A stretch of 64,000 nucleotides of DNA from Paludibacteraceae bacterium (GCA_024399835.1 JAKSNK010000001.1:1-64000); one strand, 5' to 3'; shown: positions 51,248 to 61,468, numbered from the stretch's first letter. Made by a program: numbers and translations. The notes: a model not told the origin generated them from the sequence alone.

Positions 51248-52642
51248 ATGGCAACGCTATCCGAATATATACCCTACTATAAACGCAATCTCAAGGTCGC
51301 TTTTCCCGTTATGCTCACCCAATTTGGTGCATCCTTAGTGGGATTGGTCGATTCCATCATGGTGGGACACTATGCGACTGCCGACTTGGCTGCAGTCAGT
51401 TTTTCCAATGCCATCTTTTTTACTATCATGGTCTTCAGCATGGGTGCATTAATGGGACTGACCCCTCTCGTCGGATATGAAGTAGGCAAAGCCCCCTCTC
51501 ATGCCGGTGACGATTCAACTACCGCCATCGCCAACCTCTTTCATAGCGGCATTCTATTTACCCTCATACTCAGTACCGCCATGATACTGCTACTGGGAAC
51601 ATGTATTCCGCTTTTAGGTTATTTCGGGCAAGAAGAATCGGTCGTTATTGCTGCACGCCCCTATTACACATTTATCGTTATATCCATTGTTCCCTTCCTC
51701 TTTTTCTGTCTGCAACGGCAGTTTTTAGAGGGTTTAGGCAACACAATGGTTGCCATGATTATTACAATGGGCATGAACCTGCTGAATATCCTTCTCAACT
51801 GGGTTTTTATCTTCGGTCATTGGGGTTCCCCTGCTATGGGTGCTACCGGCGCAGGCATTGCGACACTCATCTCACGCACGCTGATGCCCTTTCTATTCTG
51901 GATAGTGATTCGCAGCAAGACAGAGTGGAGACCCTACATACAACATGCCGTGCTGAATGCCCATCAATCGACCATCCGAGACAACTTGCGCCGTCTATGG
52001 CATATAGGTGCGCCTATCGGCGGACAGACTGTATTGGAAACCACCCTCTTCACCTTGTCGTTCGTAATAGTAGGTTGGCTGAGCAAAGAAGCCCTGGCTG
52101 CACACCAAATAGCTAACCAAATAGCGGACTTGACCTTTATGTTGGCATTAGGCATAGGAGCAGCCACAACTATTCGTGTGTCCCATCAATTGGGCAAAGG
52201 AGACATATATGCCGTCAAAATGGCTGCCAATGCCAGTATTCATCTGGTATTGGTAATGAACACCATAGGTGCCATATTGATGATTAGTTTGAGAAATTAT
52301 ATTCCTATGCTCTTTACCGAAGATCCGGAAGTGATTCGTATCGGTTCGACATTGGTAATGATAGCCGGTTTTTTCCAATACGCAGACGGATTGCAGTCGG
52401 TCGGCGCAGCCATGTTGCGCGGAATAACGGATGTCAGGCGTCCCATGCTGTACGCATTTATCGCCTATATAGCCATTTCGCTGCCGTTGGGACTGCTGTT
52501 GATGTTCCCTTGCCACATGGGAGCACCCGGTATGTGGATTAGTTTTATTGTAGGACTAAGCACCGCAGCCCTACTCTTTCATATACGATTCAGAAAGCAA
52601 ATCCGTACTATGGAGAAAGAGTTACCCTCGAATGGCATCTAA
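51248..52642 (+). CDS. MATE family efflux transporter
   Basis: 464 aa from the ATG at 51248; the frame is open from 51158, but the promoter's -7 box lies downstream of that start. Twelve hydrophobic segments; VAFPVMLTQFGASLVGLVDS and MVGHYATADLAAVSFSNAIF are the usual MATE N-terminal helices, with a repeated half beginning near residue 240 (WHIGAPIGGQTVLETTLFTL). Exports drugs or metabolites in exchange for Na+ or H+. The 3' end overlaps the convergent uvrB by 21 nt. Confidence 0.93.
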   Translation: MATLSEYIPYYKRNLKVAFPVMLTQFGASLVGLVDSIMVGHYATADLAAVSFSNAIFFTIMVFSMGALMGLTPLVGYEVGKAPSHAGDDSTTAIANLFHSGILFTLILSTAMILLLGTCIPLLGYFGQEESVVIAARPYYTFIVISIVPFLFFCLQRQFLEGLGNTMVAMIITMGMNLLNILLNWVFIFGHWGSPAMGATGAGIATLISRTLMPFLFWIVIRSKTEWRPYIQHAVLNAHQSTIRDNLRRLWHIGAPIGGQTVLETTLFTLSFVIVGWLSKEALAAHQIANQIADLTFMLALGIGAATTIRVSHQLGKGDIYAVKMAANASIHLVLVMNTIGAILMISLRNYIPMLFTEDPEVIRIGSTLVMIAGFFQYADGLQSVGAAMLRGITDVRRPMLYAFIAYIAISLPLGLLLMFPCHMGAPGMWISFIVGLSTAALLFHIRFRKQIRTMEKELPSNGI

Positions 52643-54667
52643 CCTGTTTTCCATCTGAAACAACTCGTCGCGCAATAATGCCGCCGTTTTGAAATCTAAA
52701 TCTTTGGCGGCTTGCAACATTCGTTTGCGCTGTTGCTCAATGGTTTTTGCCAAATCTTTGGCGGACATAGTCTGCCATTCGGCATGCTTCCACCCGTCCC
52801 TAATCTTATCTTCCAATTGCTTTTGTTCCTGCTGTGCATCATGGAAGAGCGCCTGCAGCGGATTGGCAGCAATGGCTTTTTGTACGGCACGGGGGGTGAT
52901 ATGATGCGCCTCGTTGTAAGCGATCTGCTTGGCACGACGGCGATTGGTCTCATCTATCGTCATTTGCATGGAGCGCGTAATCTTGTCGCCATACATAATC
53001 ACTCGTCCCTCCACATGCCGGGCAGCACGCCCTGCTGTCTGTGTGAGCGACCGATGGTCTCGCAAAAATCCCTCTTTATCCGCATCAAGGATGGCTACCA
53101 ACGATACTTCCGGCAAGTCCAATCCTTCGCGCAACAAATTGACACCCACCAATACATCATACACTCCCTTGCGCAAGTCCTCCATTATCTTGACACGCTC
53201 TATTGTATCTACATCCGAATGAATATATGCCGACTGTATGCCATATTTGCGCAAATACTCGTCCATTTCTTCCGCCATTCGCTTGGTCAGCGTTGTGACA
53301 AGTACACGCTGGTGGCGATGAACACGCAGGCGTATCTCTTCCATAAGATCATCCACCTGGTTCTTGGTCGGGCGAACTTCTATTTCAGGGTCCAATAACC
53401 CCGTCGGACGAATCAACTGATCTACCACTATGCCTTCGGACTTAGTCAACTCATACTCCGCCGGCGTGGCTGAGCAGAAAATGATTTGCCCCACTTTGTG
53501 CTCCCACTCTTCAAAGGTCAGCGGACGGTTGTCCCGGGCAGCAGGAAGACGGAAACCATAATTAATCAGGTTATCCTTACGCGCCTTGTCGCCCCCGTAC
53601 ATAGCGTGTATCTGCGGAACGGTGACATGGCTTTCATCCACAATGAGCAACATGTCTTTAGGAAAATAATCAAGCAGACAATACGGCGGCGTACCTTCCT
53701 CACGACCATCAAAATACCGACTATAGTTCTCTACGCCTGAACAATAACCGAGTTCCTGAATCATTTCCATGTCATATTTGACGCGTTCCTCTATGCGGTT
53801 GGCATAGATTTCTTCGCCTATTTCCTGAAAATAGTTCACCTGATTGGCAAGGTCCAGTTTGATTTGCGCAATGGCTCTTCCTAATCGTTCAGGCGAGGTG
53901 CAGAAGATAGTTGCCGGATAAATATTCAAGTGCTCTAACTGCTCCCGGTGTGCAGTTTTCGCGCCATTATCCCCTATACTACGCCTCTCTACACTAATTT
54001 CGTCCACTTCATTACCGAAGAAGACGACCCGAAAGACCTCGTCACTATAGGCAGAACATATATCTACCGTGTCTCCCTTTACTCTGAATCTTCCGCGCAC
54101 AAGGTCAATATCGTTTCGCACATACGAAGCATCCACCAATTGGTGCAACAGGTGATCCATGCCTTTTGTGTCGCCTCGGGTGACTGTGAGACACGATTTG
54201 GAGAAATCCTGCGGGTTGCCAATACCATACAGACAACTGACCGACGAGATGACAACTACATCTTTGCGTCCACTCAACAGAGCCGCCGTAGCCGACAAGC
54301 GCAAGCGGTCTATTTCCTCGTTGATGCTGAGGTCTTTCTCAATATAAGTGTCCGTAGAAGGAATATATGCTTCGGGCTGGTAATAGTCGTAATAGGATAC
54401 AAAGTACTCTACCGCGTTTTGCGGGAAGAAACCCTTCATCTCGCTATACAGTTGGGCAGCGAGAGTCTTGTTGTGGGAGAGAATGAGCGTAGGGCGGTTG
54501 AGTTGGGCAATCACATTTGCCATAGTGAAAGTCTTACCTGAGCCGGTCACGCCTAATAGTGTTTGTGCCGATGCACCACGATGAACGCCGTCCACCAATT
54601 GGCGGATAGCTTCGGGCTGGTCTCCCGTAGGGGCAAAAGGCGATGTTAAAATGAACTTGTCTGCCAT
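52622..54667 (-). CDS. uvrB: UvrABC system protein B
   Basis: 681 aa from the ATG at 54667, which begins MADKFILTSPFAPTGDQPEA; an upstream extension in the same frame would pre-date the promoter. Walker A is LLGVTGSGKTFTMANV, the beta hairpin that clamps DNA is EYFVSYYDYYQPEAYIPSTD, Walker B is MLLIVDESH, and the C-terminal UVR domain (TIEQQRKRMLQAAKDLDFKT) binds UvrC. It verifies damage delivered by UvrA in nucleotide excision repair. The -7 box is 8 nt from the ATG, so the mRNA is nearly leaderless. Confidence 0.97.
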   Translation of the reverse strand: MADKFILTSPFAPTGDQPEAIRQLVDGVHRGASAQTLLGVTGSGKTFTMANVIAQLNRPTLILSHNKTLAAQLYSEMKGFFPQNAVEYFVSYYDYYQPEAYIPSTDTYIEKDLSINEEIDRLRLSATAALLSGRKDVVVISSVSCLYGIGNPQDFSKSCLTVTRGDTKGMDHLLHQLVDASYVRNDIDLVRGRFRVKGDTVDICSAYSDEVFRVVFFGNEVDEISVERRSIGDNGAKTAHREQLEHLNIYPATIFCTSPERLGRAIAQIKLDLANQVNYFQEIGEEIYANRIEERVKYDMEMIQELGYCSGVENYSRYFDGREEGTPPYCLLDYFPKDMLLIVDESHVTVPQIHAMYGGDKARKDNLINYGFRLPAARDNRPLTFEEWEHKVGQIIFCSATPAEYELTKSEGIVVDQLIRPTGLLDPEIEVRPTKNQVDDLMEEIRLRVHRHQRVLVTTLTKRMAEEMDEYLRKYGIQSAYIHSDVDTIERVKIMEDLRKGVYDVLVGVNLLREGLDLPEVSLVAILDADKEGFLRDHRSLTQTAGRAARHVEGRVIMYGDKITRSMQMTIDETNRRRAKQIAYNEAHHITPRAVQKAIAANPLQALFHDAQQEQKQLEDKIRDGWKHAEWQTMSAKDLAKTIEQQRKRMLQAAKDLDFKTAALLRDELFQMENRLDAIRG

Positions 54668-54675
54668 AAGAGACG

Positions 54676-54723
54676 CAAAGTTACGAAAAAATTTGCATAT
54701 ATGCAAAAAAAAGTGTACCTTTG
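54676..54723. promoter_or_regulatory. interlocked divergent promoters (uvrB / lipoprotein-ybeY)
   Basis: Minus strand -7 TAACTTTG at 54676-54683, -33 TTTG at 54704-54707. Plus strand -33 TTTG at 54692-54695, -7 TACCTTTG at 54716-54723. Offsets between the four boxes are 16, 12 and 12 nt, against 16, 11 and 13 at 32028-32075, and much of the intervening sequence (TTTGCATAT...CAAAAAAAA) is the same. Confidence 0.8.
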
Positions 54724-54752
54724 CCGTGTCAAACGATAAAAAACATAACATT

Positions 54753-56162
54753 ATGAAAACATTATATTCTGCATTTATCGCCTGCATGGCAATATCTGTG
54801 ATGGTTTTCTCGTCGTGCAAGAAAGACGAACCGCAAGCACAAGTATCTCAATCTTCCACCGAACAGAACGGCGGTAGCAACAAAGGCGAAGCGGAAAACC
54901 CGTCATTCGGACAAGCAGTCAAAGGCAAGCGAACCATTGACCAAGTGCAACCGATGACAGGATTGGTTCTTTGGAACGACTTGTCAGCCGGCAGAAATAG
55001 CACTTACGGCAAATGTTTCGCCCTCGAATTTACCTACTGCTTGCCTTGCGATGTCGTCAAGGGGAAAGATGCACATGGAAACATTATCTACGATTGGACA
55101 TCGTTGGAGAACACGCTGAATGGCGTTAAGAGCCGTAACCACCAGTCGATATTGCGTTTCCGCTACGAATACCCCAACGCCAACACCAATGGTGTGAAAG
55201 GAGGAACGGCTGTGCCTAAGTATATCAAAGATATGGATGGATATAATGAGACCTATACCGCCAATCCCGGAGGAGACGGTCCTACCTATTATGCCGATTG
55301 GAGCAATAACGAGTTGCAATGGTTTACCAAGCAGTTCTATACCGATTTTGCAGCCAAGTACGACGGCGACCCGCGCATTGCCGTCTTGGAGGTCGGATTC
55401 GGGCATTGGTCAGAGTACCATATTTACGGCACACGGTTGCAGTTAGGGAAAAACTTCCCCAGCAAGGCATACCAGACTGAGTTTTTAAAGCATATCGACA
55501 ATACCTTCAAAGTTCTCCCATGGGCCATCAGTATCGATGCCGCTGATGACAGTTACACCCCCATTGTGGACAACGCTTCGCTGATGGCGTTGGGTTTCGG
55601 TCTGTTTGACGACTCGTTTATGCACGAAGGGCACGAGATTGGTTCGGGCGACGGATATAACGAGCGCAACTGGAAAGCCATCGGCAAAGACACCCGTTGG
55701 CAAAAAGGTCCGTGCGGTGGTGAAATCAGTTATTATACCAATGCCGACCAACGCAATTTCCTCAATCCTGCCGGCATGTATGGCATCACATGGGAACAGG
55801 CCGTCAGCAAGTACCATATATCCTTTATGATTAGTAACGATGCACTTGGTGGCAGTTATGCCACCCCTGACCGTTTTAAGGAAGGATCAATGACATGCGG
55901 ATACCAATTCCGCCTCACTTTCTGCCGCACAGATGGAGAAAAGACACAAGTCACCTTCACCAACGAGGGCGTAGCGCCTATTTATAAAGACGCTTATCCT
56001 GCCATTGGCAATGTGAGAGCCGAAGTATCACTCAAAGGACTGTTGCCCGGAGAAAAATGCACATGCACTATACCCGCCAAATTGAGTAAGATAGAAGACC
56101 TGCAAATCGTGTGCGACTATATTCTGCCCACCCAACAAATCCAATTTAATGCCAATCTATGA
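54753..56162 (+). CDS. lipoprotein with glycoside-hydrolase-like TIM-barrel features
   Basis: 469 aa from the ATG at 54753. MKTLYSAFIACMAISVMVFS then SCKK is a lipoprotein signal with the lipobox FSSC; a Ser/Gln/Asn-rich linker follows. The core has RFRYEYPNANTNG, GGDGPTYYADWSNNELQWF, and AVLEVGFGHWSEYHIYGT, which look like barrel strands with acidic residues of a DUF4832-like or glycoside-hydrolase-like fold; the last about 90 residues (RLTFCRTDGEKTQVTFTNEG) form a beta-sandwich. Probably a surface enzyme or binding protein for polysaccharide; catalytic residues are not assigned. Its stop overlaps ybeY by 4 nt, an odd coupling to an RNA-processing gene. Confidence 0.7.
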   Translation: MKTLYSAFIACMAISVMVFSSCKKDEPQAQVSQSSTEQNGGSNKGEAENPSFGQAVKGKRTIDQVQPMTGLVLWNDLSAGRNSTYGKCFALEFTYCLPCDVVKGKDAHGNIIYDWTSLENTLNGVKSRNHQSILRFRYEYPNANTNGVKGGTAVPKYIKDMDGYNETYTANPGGDGPTYYADWSNNELQWFTKQFYTDFAAKYDGDPRIAVLEVGFGHWSEYHIYGTRLQLGKNFPSKAYQTEFLKHIDNTFKVLPWAISIDAADDSYTPIVDNASLMALGFGLFDDSFMHEGHEIGSGDGYNERNWKAIGKDTRWQKGPCGGEISYYTNADQRNFLNPAGMYGITWEQAVSKYHISFMISNDALGGSYATPDRFKEGSMTCGYQFRLTFCRTDGEKTQVTFTNEGVAPIYKDAYPAIGNVRAEVSLKGLLPGEKCTCTIPAKLSKIEDLQIVCDYILPTQQIQFNANL

Positions 56163-56584
56163 TACAATTTCTGACAGATGGCTGTGAAATGCCCGTCATA
56201 GACCCTTGTTCAACGGAGCGTTGGTTGCGACAAGTGGCAGCAATACATGGATTTTCCTTGGGCGATTTGACCTACATCTTCTGCAACGACGAGCGCATAT
56301 TAGAGGTCAACCGTCAGTTTTTGGGACACGATTATTACACCGATGTTATTACCTTTGATTATAGCACGCCCACGCGCGTGAGCGGAGATATTTATATTTC
56401 GTTGGATACCGTGCGCAGTAATGCCGAAATGGTAGGAGTGACCTATGAAGACGAATTGCACCGTATTTTGGTACACGGAGTGCTGCATTTGACAGGGCAA
56501 GGAGATAAAACACCTGAAACGAAAATCGAAATGACACGCAAAGAAGATGCCGCATTAGCATTGCTCAATGAACAAAAAGTGTAA
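56159..56584 (+). CDS. ybeY: endoribonuclease YbeY
   Basis: 141 aa. TDVITFDYS is the conserved first motif and RILVHGVLHLTGQGDKT the metal site: two His of HGVLH are present, but the third position of the family's H-x3-H-x5-H pattern is Asp/Lys, a variant I associate with Bacteroidota YbeY. It helps mature 16S rRNA and quality-control ribosomes. Starts within the stop codon of the lipoprotein gene (ATGA). Confidence 0.92.
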   Translation: MIQFLTDGCEMPVIDPCSTERWLRQVAAIHGFSLGDLTYIFCNDERILEVNRQFLGHDYYTDVITFDYSTPTRVSGDIYISLDTVRSNAEMVGVTYEDELHRILVHGVLHLTGQGDKTPETKIEMTRKEDAALALLNEQKV

Positions 56585-56618
56585 AAATTGACGATTTTTG
56601 TGTTAAATTGCACATTTA

Positions 56619-56650
56619 TTTGTATATTTACAAAAAAAATAATACCTTTG
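56619..56650 (+). promoter_or_regulatory. promoter of the pectate lyase gene
   Basis: TTTG at 56619-56622, followed by TATATT, and TACCTTTG at 56643-56650, spacing 20 nt; ATG at 56672. Confidence 0.75.
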
Positions 56651-56671
56651 CATAACTTTTTTGAACAAGAT

Positions 56672-58609
56672 ATGAAAAAGAGTTTGTTTGTTTTGTTTTC
56701 TTTTTTAGCGACCATGAATGCATGGTCGCTTAATTATTGTCAGTCATCTGCTTTTGGTTATGGCAAGAGTGCTACCGGTGGCGGCAATGCAACACCGACT
56801 GTGATTACCAGTTTGGGTTCTATCAGCAGTTCCAACAAGGTGTATGTAATTACCCAAAACATCACAGTCAGCAAAATGGTAAAAATCAGCAAGTTGAGTA
56901 ACATTACCATTATTGGCATGCCCGGAGTCAAACTGATTAGTAATAAGCAGGATAAAGACAATTCCGGTATATTGTACTTCAGCGGTTGTAAAAATGTGAT
57001 TATCCGCAACTTAACTTTTGAAGGACCTGGTGCGTACGATTGCGACGGAAACGACCTGCTCTGCTTTGACGGAGTAACCAACGCATGGGTGGACCACTGT
57101 GATTTTCAGGACGGTTGTGACGGCAACTTTGACAACAAGGGCACTACCGACAATGTGACTGTCTCTTGGTGTCGTTTCCGCTATCTGAAAGCCCCTAAAG
57201 CCGGTGGAACAGGTGGTTCTGATGACCACCGCTACACCAATCTTTTGGGTTCGGGTAGTAGCGACAAGCCATCAGACGGTACCTATAATATGACATGGGC
57301 TTATTGCTGGTGGGATAGTGGTTGCAAGGAGCGCATGGTGCGTTGCCGCAATGCCAGTTTGCATTTTTTGAACTGCTACTGGAATTCATCAGTAGCTAAT
57401 TATTATATAGGTCCGGAAAATGTGGATTGCTACTTGGAGGGGTGCTATATCGAGGGCAAACCCAGCAAAGCCAATATCTTCAAGAGTTACGGAGGCAAGA
57501 ACGGACTTACATGCAAGGATTGCTACAGTAAAAACGGCTTACCCACGGCATCGGGTCGGACGGTAGTCATTCCTACTTATTCCTATGAGACCGTTTCCTA
57601 TACTGAAGCCAAGACGATGGTTACCAACGCCACTTGTGGCGCAGGGGCTACATTGACTGTCACTACCGCAGGGGCTGTATCTTCGTCGTGTGATAGCGGC
57701 ACACCACAACCCGAAGCAGCGCCTACTCTCAACGACCCCAGCAATAAATCGCAATCGGTCAGCACAGGTTCTGCTATTGCTGCCATTACTTTTACAGCCA
57801 GCGGGACTGCTACTGCCATATCGGTCAGCAATCTGCCGGCAGGACTGTCTTCAGCGCCCAACGGACTATCGCTCACAATCTCCGGCACTCCTACTGCCGG
57901 TGGTACATATACCGTTACTGCTACCAATGCCAGCGGTGCTACTACCACCAAACAGGGCACTATCACTGTCAGCGGCACTCCGGGACCAGGTCCTACACCT
58001 CCTACTCCTGCCGGCGAACATTCGTTTACATGGAACATATCGAATCCTAACTTTGCTGCTCTTGCCGGCGATATTGCTGCTACTACCACAGTAGACGGAC
58101 TCACTATCGTGGCTACATCGAGTAGCAAAGTAACTATTGATGAGCAAGAAATCAAATACGGCTTTGCAGAAGGCGATACAGTGGTGTTTGTCAACCGTCT
58201 CAAGACAGGCGGTTCAGGGAAAGCCGATTGCCGTCATATCAAGTTTGCGGTTACAGGCAATTGCACCATCGAAGTATGGGCAAAGAGCAGTAGCAGTAGC
58301 GAAGACAGAACGATAAACATCTACACCAATTCATTGGACAGCAAGAATCTGATTGGCACGCTTCCTGCTCCGAAGGGCGATCTGACCAAACAGAGTTTTA
58401 CTTATACGGGTGGTCCAACTACGATTGTGATGGGAAGTGCCAGCAGCGGTATCAATTTCTACGCTATCAACATTGTTTATCCGTCTCCGACCGACTTGCA
58501 ACGAGCAAAAGAATCCCTTATGCCGAACAAGATTATCCGCAACGGGCAACTATTTATTCGGCACAACGGTCACTACTACAACTGCGTAGGACAGCCAGTA
58601 TTCAGATAA
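56672..58609 (+). CDS. secreted pectate lyase, PL1 family
   Basis: 645 aa from the ATG at 56672, after the promoter. Signal peptide MKKSLFVLFSFLATMNAWS. A PL1 parallel beta-helix spans about residues 30-320: the AWVDHCDFQDGCDGNFD segment has the Ca-binding acidic residues, then DNVTVSWCRF, and CKERMVRCRNASLHFLNCYW holds the Arg region of the catalytic site. A putative Ig-like domain (He_PIG type, TLTISGTPTAGGTYTVTATN) follows, then a beta-sandwich of about 130 aa, and the C-terminal KIIRNGQLFIRHNGHYYNCV motif. It would cleave pectin by beta-elimination outside the cell. Confidence 0.92.
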   Translation: MKKSLFVLFSFLATMNAWSLNYCQSSAFGYGKSATGGGNATPTVITSLGSISSSNKVYVITQNITVSKMVKISKLSNITIIGMPGVKLISNKQDKDNSGILYFSGCKNVIIRNLTFEGPGAYDCDGNDLLCFDGVTNAWVDHCDFQDGCDGNFDNKGTTDNVTVSWCRFRYLKAPKAGGTGGSDDHRYTNLLGSGSSDKPSDGTYNMTWAYCWWDSGCKERMVRCRNASLHFLNCYWNSSVANYYIGPENVDCYLEGCYIEGKPSKANIFKSYGGKNGLTCKDCYSKNGLPTASGRTVVIPTYSYETVSYTEAKTMVTNATCGAGATLTVTTAGAVSSSCDSGTPQPEAAPTLNDPSNKSQSVSTGSAIAAITFTASGTATAISVSNLPAGLSSAPNGLSLTISGTPTAGGTYTVTATNASGATTTKQGTITVSGTPGPGPTPPTPAGEHSFTWNISNPNFAALAGDIAATTTVDGLTIVATSSSKVTIDEQEIKYGFAEGDTVVFVNRLKTGGSGKADCRHIKFAVTGNCTIEVWAKSSSSSEDRTINIYTNSLDSKNLIGTLPAPKGDLTKQSFTYTGGPTTIVMGSASSGINFYAINIVYPSPTDLQRAKESLMPNKIIRNGQLFIRHNGHYYNCVGQPVFR

Positions 58610-58645
58610 CAGGTAACAGATTAAAGGTATAGGATTAAAGATAAC

Positions 58646-58679
58646 AAAATAGCCGTCTCGATTGAGGCGGCTATTTTTG
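58646..58679. terminator. bidirectional intrinsic terminator between the pectate lyase and sdhB
   Basis: AAAATAGCCGTCTC, loop GATT, GAGGCGGCTATTTTT: 14-bp stem with A and T runs on its two sides, in the 102-nt convergent gap. Confidence 0.85.
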
Positions 58680-58711
58680 TCGGTTGACGATGCACCATGC
58701 ACCGCCGGATA

Positions 58712-59467
58712 TCAGTCTTGGAACTTAGCGCAGAGGTATTCGCGGTTCAAACGGGCGATATTAGCCAGTGAAACGCTCTTGGGACATTCGGCAGCGCAAG
58801 CGCCTGTATTGGTGCAGTTACCAAAGCCGAGTTCGTCCATTTTAGCGACCATTGCTTTTGCCCGTTTGGCGGCTTCTATCTTACCCTGCGGGAGCAGCGC
58901 CAATTGGCTGACTTTAGCGCTCACAAAGAGCATAGCAGAGCCGTTTTTGCAAGCCGCAGCGCAAGCACCGCAACCGATACAAGAAGCAGCGTCCATTGCC
59001 TCGTCTGCCACGGGCTTCGGAATAGCAATAGCGTTGGCATCGGGTACACCGCCGGTATTAACCGATACAAAGCCACCGGCTTGCATAATCTTGTCGTATG
59101 CCTGGCGGTCAACCATCAAGTCCTTGATAATTGGGAAAGCACGGCTACGCCACGGTTCAACGGTGATTGTTTCGCCATCGTGGAAATGGCGCATGTGCAG
59201 TTGGCAGGTCGTGATGGCGCTGTCAGGTCCATGAGGATGACCGTTGACATACATGGAGCACATACCGCATATACCTTCACGGCAATCGTGGTCGAATGCA
59301 ATGGGGTCTTTCTTCTCGGCAATCAGTTGTTCATTCAGGATATCAATCATCTCAAGGAACGATGCTCCCTGGAAGATATGATTCAGTTCATAGGTTTCAA
59401 AATGACCTTGCGCTTTGGGTCCTGCTTGACGCCAAACGCGCACCTTAATATTAATATAGCTATCCAT
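58712..59467 (-). CDS. sdhB: succinate dehydrogenase/fumarate reductase iron-sulfur subunit
   Basis: 251 aa. The [2Fe-2S] ligands are in [15 protein letters not shown] with a distal Cys in SAITTCQ. The cluster motifs [14 protein letters not shown] and [15 protein letters not shown] bind the [4Fe-4S] and [3Fe-4S] clusters. It transfers electrons between the flavoprotein and the membrane subunit. Third gene of the C-A-B operon, 5 nt below sdhA. In an anaerobe of this kind it most likely works as fumarate reductase. Confidence 0.95.
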   Translation of the reverse strand: MDSYINIKVRVWRQAGPKAQGHFETYELNHIFQGASFLEMIDILNEQLIAEKKDPIAFDHDCREGICGMCSMYVNGHPHGPDSAITTCQLHMRHFHDGETITVEPWRSRAFPIIKDLMVDRQAYDKIMQAGGFVSVNTGGVPDANAIAIPKPVADEAMDAASCIGCGACAAACKNGSAMLFVSAKVSQLALLPQGKIEAAKRAKAMVAKMDELGFGNCTNTGACAAECPKSVSLANIARLNREYLCAKFQD

Positions 59468-59472
59468 AATTG

Positions 59473-61458
59473 TTATGCTTTATAGTTACGCGTTTTTCTT
59501 TCGGTAAATTCGTAGTCGAGCGGCTCTTTGATAAGTTCGGGTTCGCTGTCCTCTCCGGTGTATTTCCAGCAAGCGACATAACTGAACTTATCGTCCTGAC
59601 GGAGTGCCTCGCCTTCTTCCGTCTGGAACTCCTCACGGAAGTGACCACCGCAACTCTCTTCGCGGTTGAGGGCGTCAACAGCCATCAAACGACCTATCTC
59701 AATGAAGTCTGCCAAACGAAGGGCTTTCTCCAACTCATTATTGAGGGCATTGGCTTCTCCCGGGATATAAACATTGCTCCAGAACTCTTTCTTGATTTCG
59801 TCAATCTTGGCGATGGCTGTTTTTAACGATTCTGCCGTACGTCCCATGCCGACGAAGTCCCACATAATGAGACCCAACTCCTTGTGGATGCTATCGACGG
59901 AGCGTTTACCCTGAATAGCCATCAGGCGTGCAATCTTGTCGGCTACCTTCTTCTCTGCCTCGGCGAACTCGGGCAGGTCGGTGGACATACGCGGTACACC
60001 GATTTGGTCGCTCAAGTAGTTCTGAATGGTATAAGGCAATACGAAATATCCGTCTGCCAAGCCCTGCATCAAAGCACTGGCACCAAGACGGTTGGCACCG
60101 TGGTCGGAGAAGTTGGCTTCGCCGATGCAGAACAGACCTTTGACGGAAGTCTGCAACTCGTAGTCAACCCATATACCGCCCATTGTATAGTGAATAGCCG
60201 GGAAAATCATCATCGGGTTCTCGTAGGGGTTCTCGTCCACGATTTTCTCGTACATCTGGAAGAGGTTACCGTATTTCTGTGCCACTACATCTTTGCCGAG
60301 ACGCTGTATGGCTTCGCTGAAGTCCAGGAAGACAGCCAAGCCGGTATTGTTGACGCCGTAGCCCTTGTCGCAGCGCTCTTTGGCAGCGCGGGAAGCGACA
60401 TCACGGGGAACGAGGTTACCGAAAGCCGGATAACGGCGCTCCAAGTAGTAGTCGCGGTCTTCTTCGGGTATGTCACGACCTTTGATTTCGCCGCGTTGGA
60501 GCTTCTGTGCATCTTCGAGTTTTTTGGGAACCCATATACGCCCGTCGTTACGAAGCGACTCGGACATCAGTGTCAGTTTGGACTGGAAGTCACCGTGCTT
60601 GGGAATACAGGTGGGGTGAATCTGTGCGTAGCATGGGTTAGCGAAATAGGCACCGTGGCGGTACATCTGCATGGCAGCACTACCGTTGGAAGCCATAGCG
60701 TTGGTGGACAGGAAGAAAGTATTGCCATAACCGCCTGAAGCGATAACGACAGCGTGTCCGAAGAAACGCTCGATGCGACCTGTTACGAGGTTACGGGCGA
60801 TAATACCGCGCGCACGCTCTTCGCCGTCGGCATCTTTTACCATGACGATGTCCAACATCTCGTGACGGTTGTACATCTTCACCTTGCCTTTACCAATCTG
60901 ACGGCTCAAAGCGGAATAAGCGCCGAGCAGCAGTTGCTGACCGGTCTGTCCCTTGGCATAGAAAGTACGGCTAACCTGTGCACCGCCGAAAGAACGGTTG
61001 TCGAGCAGTCCGCCGTATTCACGGGCGAACGGAACGCCTTGTGCCACACATTGGTCAATGATGTTGTTGCTGACTTCAGCCAAGCGATAGACATTGGCTT
61101 CGCGGGCACGGTAGTCGCCACCCTTGATGGTATCGTAATAGAGACGATAGACGCTATCGCCGTCGTTTTGGTAGTTCTTGGCAGCATTGATACCACCCTG
61201 TGCAGCAATAGAGTGCGCACGACGGGGGCTATCCTGTATGCAGAAGTTAAGTACATTAAAACCAAGTTCAGCCAATGTAGCGGCGGCACTTGCGCCTGCC
61301 AAGCCCGTACCAACGACGATAACATCCAAACGGCGTTTGTTGGCAGGATTGACTAATTTCTGATGGTCTTTGTAATTGGTCCATTTCTTCTCAAGCGGAC
61401 CTGCGGGTATCTTCGCCATCTCAGGCGTGATAACCTTTGTATCTTTTTTAGTTGACAT
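59473..61458 (-). CDS. sdhA: succinate dehydrogenase/fumarate reductase flavoprotein subunit
   Basis: 661 aa. The FAD-binding [19 protein letters not shown] lies near residue 50 and the covalent FAD His is in [16 protein letters not shown]. Active-site residues fall in HPTCIPKHG and the late [20 protein letters not shown] segment. Fits the larger type-B (SdhCAB) flavoproteins of Bacteroidota and Epsilonproteobacteria. It interconverts fumarate and succinate on the cytoplasmic face. Confidence 0.96.
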   Translation of the reverse strand: MSTKKDTKVITPEMAKIPAGPLEKKWTNYKDHQKLVNPANKRRLDVIVVGTGLAGASAAATLAELGFNVLNFCIQDSPRRAHSIAAQGGINAAKNYQNDGDSVYRLYYDTIKGGDYRAREANVYRLAEVSNNIIDQCVAQGVPFAREYGGLLDNRSFGGAQVSRTFYAKGQTGQQLLLGAYSALSRQIGKGKVKMYNRHEMLDIVMVKDADGEERARGIIARNLVTGRIERFFGHAVVIASGGYGNTFFLSTNAMASNGSAAMQMYRHGAYFANPCYAQIHPTCIPKHGDFQSKLTLMSESLRNDGRIWVPKKLEDAQKLQRGEIKGRDIPEEDRDYYLERRYPAFGNLVPRDVASRAAKERCDKGYGVNNTGLAVFLDFSEAIQRLGKDVVAQKYGNLFQMYEKIVDENPYENPMMIFPAIHYTMGGIWVDYELQTSVKGLFCIGEANFSDHGANRLGASALMQGLADGYFVLPYTIQNYLSDQIGVPRMSTDLPEFAEAEKKVADKIARLMAIQGKRSVDSIHKELGLIMWDFVGMGRTAESLKTAIAKIDEIKKEFWSNVYIPGEANALNNELEKALRLADFIEIGRLMAVDALNREESCGGHFREEFQTEEGEALRQDDKFSYVACWKYTGEDSEPELIKEPLDYEFTERKTRNYKA

Positions 61459-61468
61459 AATTTTTGTT

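Noticed and set aside
57598..58203. Minus-strand open frame of 201 aa within the pectate lyase gene
   Set aside because: Val/Ala-rich shadow of the Thr/Ser/Gly-rich linker region of the lyase.
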